Positions 34,025 to 35,585 of a stretch of 35,585 nucleotides of DNA are shown piece after piece. The DNA is from Lachnospiraceae bacterium EP-SM-12S-S03. GTDB taxonomy: Bacteria > Bacillota > Clostridia > Lachnospirales > Lachnospiraceae. The DNA lies in the NCBI GenBank assembly GCA_020540725.1, contig JAJBSL010000024.1:1-35585 (forward strand), read 5' to 3'. Position 1 is the stretch's first letter. Each line of letters starts with the position of its first letter. Made by a program: the position numbers and the translations under genes. The notes under the pieces were generated by a model. That model had not been told where the DNA came from, did not search any database, and was given only the letters and a program-made list of their open reading frames with translations.

Positions 34025-34129
34025 CATATTGTGCACTTTTTTTCTAAATTAGGCACATATATAGATTTGAATCAAGAAAATAGAATTATTTAATCTAATT
34101 TTTGATTTATAGGAAACGGAGATATGAAT

Positions 34130-34828
34130 ATGACAATTAACGAAAAAGTCGGAAGCAACATACGCAAATACAGACTTGCCCATAACTATACGTTAAAAGA
34201 GTTATCAACACTTGCACATAAGAGTTGTTCCACAATATCCAAGTATGAAAAAGGAGTTATCCCCATTAACATGGATACAATTGAAGAGTTTTCCAAAATT
34301 TTTCATATTGCGCCAAGTCAGCTACTTTCTGTTCCATATGAGAATAGCAGCGTCCCTGAAAAAACCGACTTTCTATATCAACAATATATGTATGCTTATG
34401 ATGGAAAGCGCAAACGAATTATGAAAAGTGTAATCGAAGAGTTTTCCACCTCAGAAGAAAATACAAATTCTGTTCAGATTTTCTATGATGTTGCCGATTT
34501 GAAAGATCCCGGAAAATGTCAGGTAATTTACTCCGGAGTAAGCCACAAATTCGGCCCATGGCAAAATTATCATTTGAAAAATCTGGCTCACATTTCTGAA
34601 GAGATCTGGATGTGTGCTTTAGATAACTTTTCGCAAAATAAAAACCGGGTAGGAATTTTGGCTGGTATTTCAAGTGTTACCATGTCTCCATCTACAAGAA
34701 AAATATTGATTTCTTCTGAAATTTTAAAAGATAGTGTTTTACTCGATACACTCATTTTATCAAAAGAAGATATCCAGTCAATGAAAAAATATAATATCTT
34801 TAGCATTAGTCAGTTAATTGATGAGTAA
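34130..34828 (+). CDS. XRE-family regulator with C-terminal sensing domain
   Basis: This 232-aa protein has an N-terminal Cro/C1 HTH (residues 5-62: IRKYRLAHNYTLKELSTLAH, then STISKYEKGVIPI). It also has a 150-residue C-terminal part that I do not recognise; it could be an effector-binding or dimerisation domain. The start at 34130 is eight bases from GGAG; the ATG at 34124 is only two bases away. It is divergent from the amino-acid permease and probably regulates it. A 15-bp terminator stem begins at its stop codon. Confidence 0.88.
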   Translation: MTINEKVGSNIRKYRLAHNYTLKELSTLAHKSCSTISKYEKGVIPINMDTIEEFSKIFHIAPSQLLSVPYENSSVPEKTDFLYQQYMYAYDGKRKRIMKSVIEEFSTSEENTNSVQIFYDVADLKDPGKCQVIYSGVSHKFGPWQNYHLKNLAHISEEIWMCALDNFSQNKNRVGILAGISSVTMSPSTRKILISSEILKDSVLLDTLILSKEDIQSMKKYNIFSISQLIDE

Positions 34829-34864
34829 GAGCCTGTGACTTCTTTTTTTAGTCACAGGCTCTTA
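34826..34864 (+). terminator. Stem-loop after the XRE gene
   Basis: TAAGAGCCTGTGACT pairs perfectly with AGTCACAGGCTCTTA (15 bp) around a T-rich loop. The left arm includes the TAA stop codon. Only short T-runs follow. Confidence 0.8.
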
Positions 34865-34926
34865 CTTTGTAAATTATGGATTCCTATTAAGCTTTCTTTA
34901 TCTGTATTACTTTTCTAATTTATATG

Positions 34927-34956
34927 AAAAAAGAAGTACTGTTTCCAATACTTCTT
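34927..34956 (-). terminator. Terminator of the tRNA cluster
   Basis: On the minus strand AAGAAGTATTG pairs with CAGTACTTCTT (one G-U pair), followed by TTTT. It lies 6 bases after tRNA-Lys. Confidence 0.85.
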
Positions 34957-34961
34957 TCGGC

Positions 34962-35034
34962 TGAGACATCGGGGATTCGAACCCCGGACAACTTGATTAA
35001 AAGTCAAGTGCTCTACCAACTGAGCTAATATCCC
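34962..35034 (-). tRNA. tRNA-Lys (anticodon TTT)
   Basis: A 73-nt cloverleaf. The acceptor GGGATAT pairs with ATGTCTC through two G-U pairs. The anticodon stem is CTTGA/TCAAG with loop CTTTTAA. The T-arm carries GGTTCGAATCC. A is the discriminator base. CCA is not encoded. Confidence 0.95.
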
Positions 35035-35064
35035 ATATTCTATTACATTTTCCATTTAAGGAAA

Positions 35065-35137
<73 letters not shown>

Positions 35138-35163
35138 TTGACCTATCCTCAGGCAATAAAAAC

Positions 35164-35185
35164 CTTATTGGTAAGAGCCAATAAG
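35164..35185 (-). terminator. Terminator-like hairpin between tRNA-fMet and tRNA-Phe
   Basis: On the minus strand CTTATTGG pairs with CCAATAAG, followed by GTTTTTATT. It would stop or attenuate transcription after tRNA-fMet. Confidence 0.6.
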
Positions 35186-35191
35186 TTAAAA

Positions 35192-35265
<74 letters not shown>

Positions 35266-35290
35266 TCAGTATTTAATTAAGTATATGTTT

Positions 35291-35299
35291 ATTATAACA
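35291..35299 (-). promoter_or_regulatory. Extended -10 promoter of tRNA-fMet
   Basis: On the minus strand TGTTATAAT is an exact extended -10 element. The predicted start near 35284 is 19 bases before tRNA-fMet. Confidence 0.65.
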
Positions 35300-35310
35300 T
35301 ATCTATTCAT

Positions 35311-35333
35311 AAAAAGAAAGATTTTTATCTTTC
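35311..35333 (-). terminator. Terminator after tRNA-Tyr
   Basis: On the minus strand GAAAGAT-AAAA-ATCTTTC is followed by TTTTT. It separates Val-Thr-Tyr from fMet. Confidence 0.8.
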
Positions 35334-35336
35334 AAA

Positions 35337-35418
35337 TGGATGGAGGTGGATTCGAACCACCGAAAGCGTTGCTAACAGATTTACAGTCTGCCCCCTTTGG
35401 CCACTCGGGAACCCATCC
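35337..35418 (-). tRNA. tRNA-Tyr (anticodon GTA)
   Basis: An 82-nt class II tRNA with a long variable arm. The acceptor is GGATGGG, the anticodon loop is CTGTAAA, and the T-arm carries GGTTCGAATCC. CCA is not encoded. Confidence 0.95.
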
Positions 35419-35422
35419 AAAA

Positions 35423-35495
35423 AGCCGATGATCGGACTCGAACCGATAACCTGCTGATTACAAATCAGCTGCTCTGCCAATTGAGCCACATCGGC
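35423..35495 (-). tRNA. tRNA-Thr (anticodon TGT)
   Basis: A 73-nt cloverleaf with acceptor GCCGATG/CATCGGC, anticodon loop TTTGTAA and T discriminator. CCA is not encoded. It lies only 4 bases from tRNA-Tyr. Confidence 0.95.
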
Positions 35496-35510
35496 ATATT
35501 ATGTTGTAAA

Positions 35511-35583
35511 TGGGACCAATAGGGCTCGAACCTATGACCCTCTGCTTGTAAGGCAGATGCTCTCCCAGCTGAGCTATGATCCC
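35511..35583 (-). tRNA. tRNA-Val (anticodon TAC)
   Basis: A 73-nt cloverleaf with acceptor GGGATCA, anticodon loop CTTACAA and T-arm GGTTCGAGCCC. It is complete in the window; its promoter lies beyond base 35585. Confidence 0.95.
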
Positions 35584-35585
35584 AT

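Overview
The window looks like a chromosome segment from a low-GC, spore-forming Firmicute, most likely a gut Lachnospiraceae. Supporting signs are a BofA-type pro-sigmaK regulator beside a YaaL-type (DUF2508) protein, a RicT/YaaT gene, an Orn/Lys/Arg-type decarboxylase-holB-ricT-trmN6-rsmI operon, AT-rich intergenic regions and strong AGGAGG ribosome sites. No species can be named from the sequence alone.

Bases 1 to about 8,500 are accessory DNA. A type IIG restriction-modification gene is cut off near base 72, next to two small hairpins that resemble a mobile-element end. Two HTH regulators and small unknown proteins follow. Next comes a five-gene, tightly overlapping plus-strand operon (3186-8024). 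It encodes a serine recombinase with an unusual C-terminal module, two further proteins built on the same module, and two ParB-like proteins. This unnamed system is the most interesting part of the window. The right edge of the accessory DNA lies at about 8500-8506, inside a tad (type IVc pilus) ATPase gene, tadA/cpaF, which has lost its 3' end. The TadZ/CpaE-like partner upstream is intact.

Bases 10,400-19,050 are core genome: bofA and yaaL (divergent), an orphan UgpC/MsmK-type sugar-ABC ATPase, the minus-strand operon decarboxylase - guanylate-kinase-like - holB - ricT - trmN6 - rsmI, and a divergent M42 aminopeptidase.

Bases 19,100-28,980 form a galactoside-use locus. A lipoprotein sugar-binding protein, two permeases and a GH2 beta-galactosidase lie on the minus strand, facing a divergent YesN/YesM two-component pair that probably controls them. 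The transporter has no ATPase of its own, so the UgpC/MsmK protein at 11.1-12.2 kb is a good candidate to energise it. A tRNA-Leu gene with its own promoter follows lacZ directly.

Bases 28,980-35,585 hold carB without carA, a YjeM-like amino-acid permease with a divergent XRE regulator, and a six-gene minus-strand tRNA cluster (Val, Thr, Tyr, fMet, Phe, Lys) with internal terminators and at least one internal promoter.
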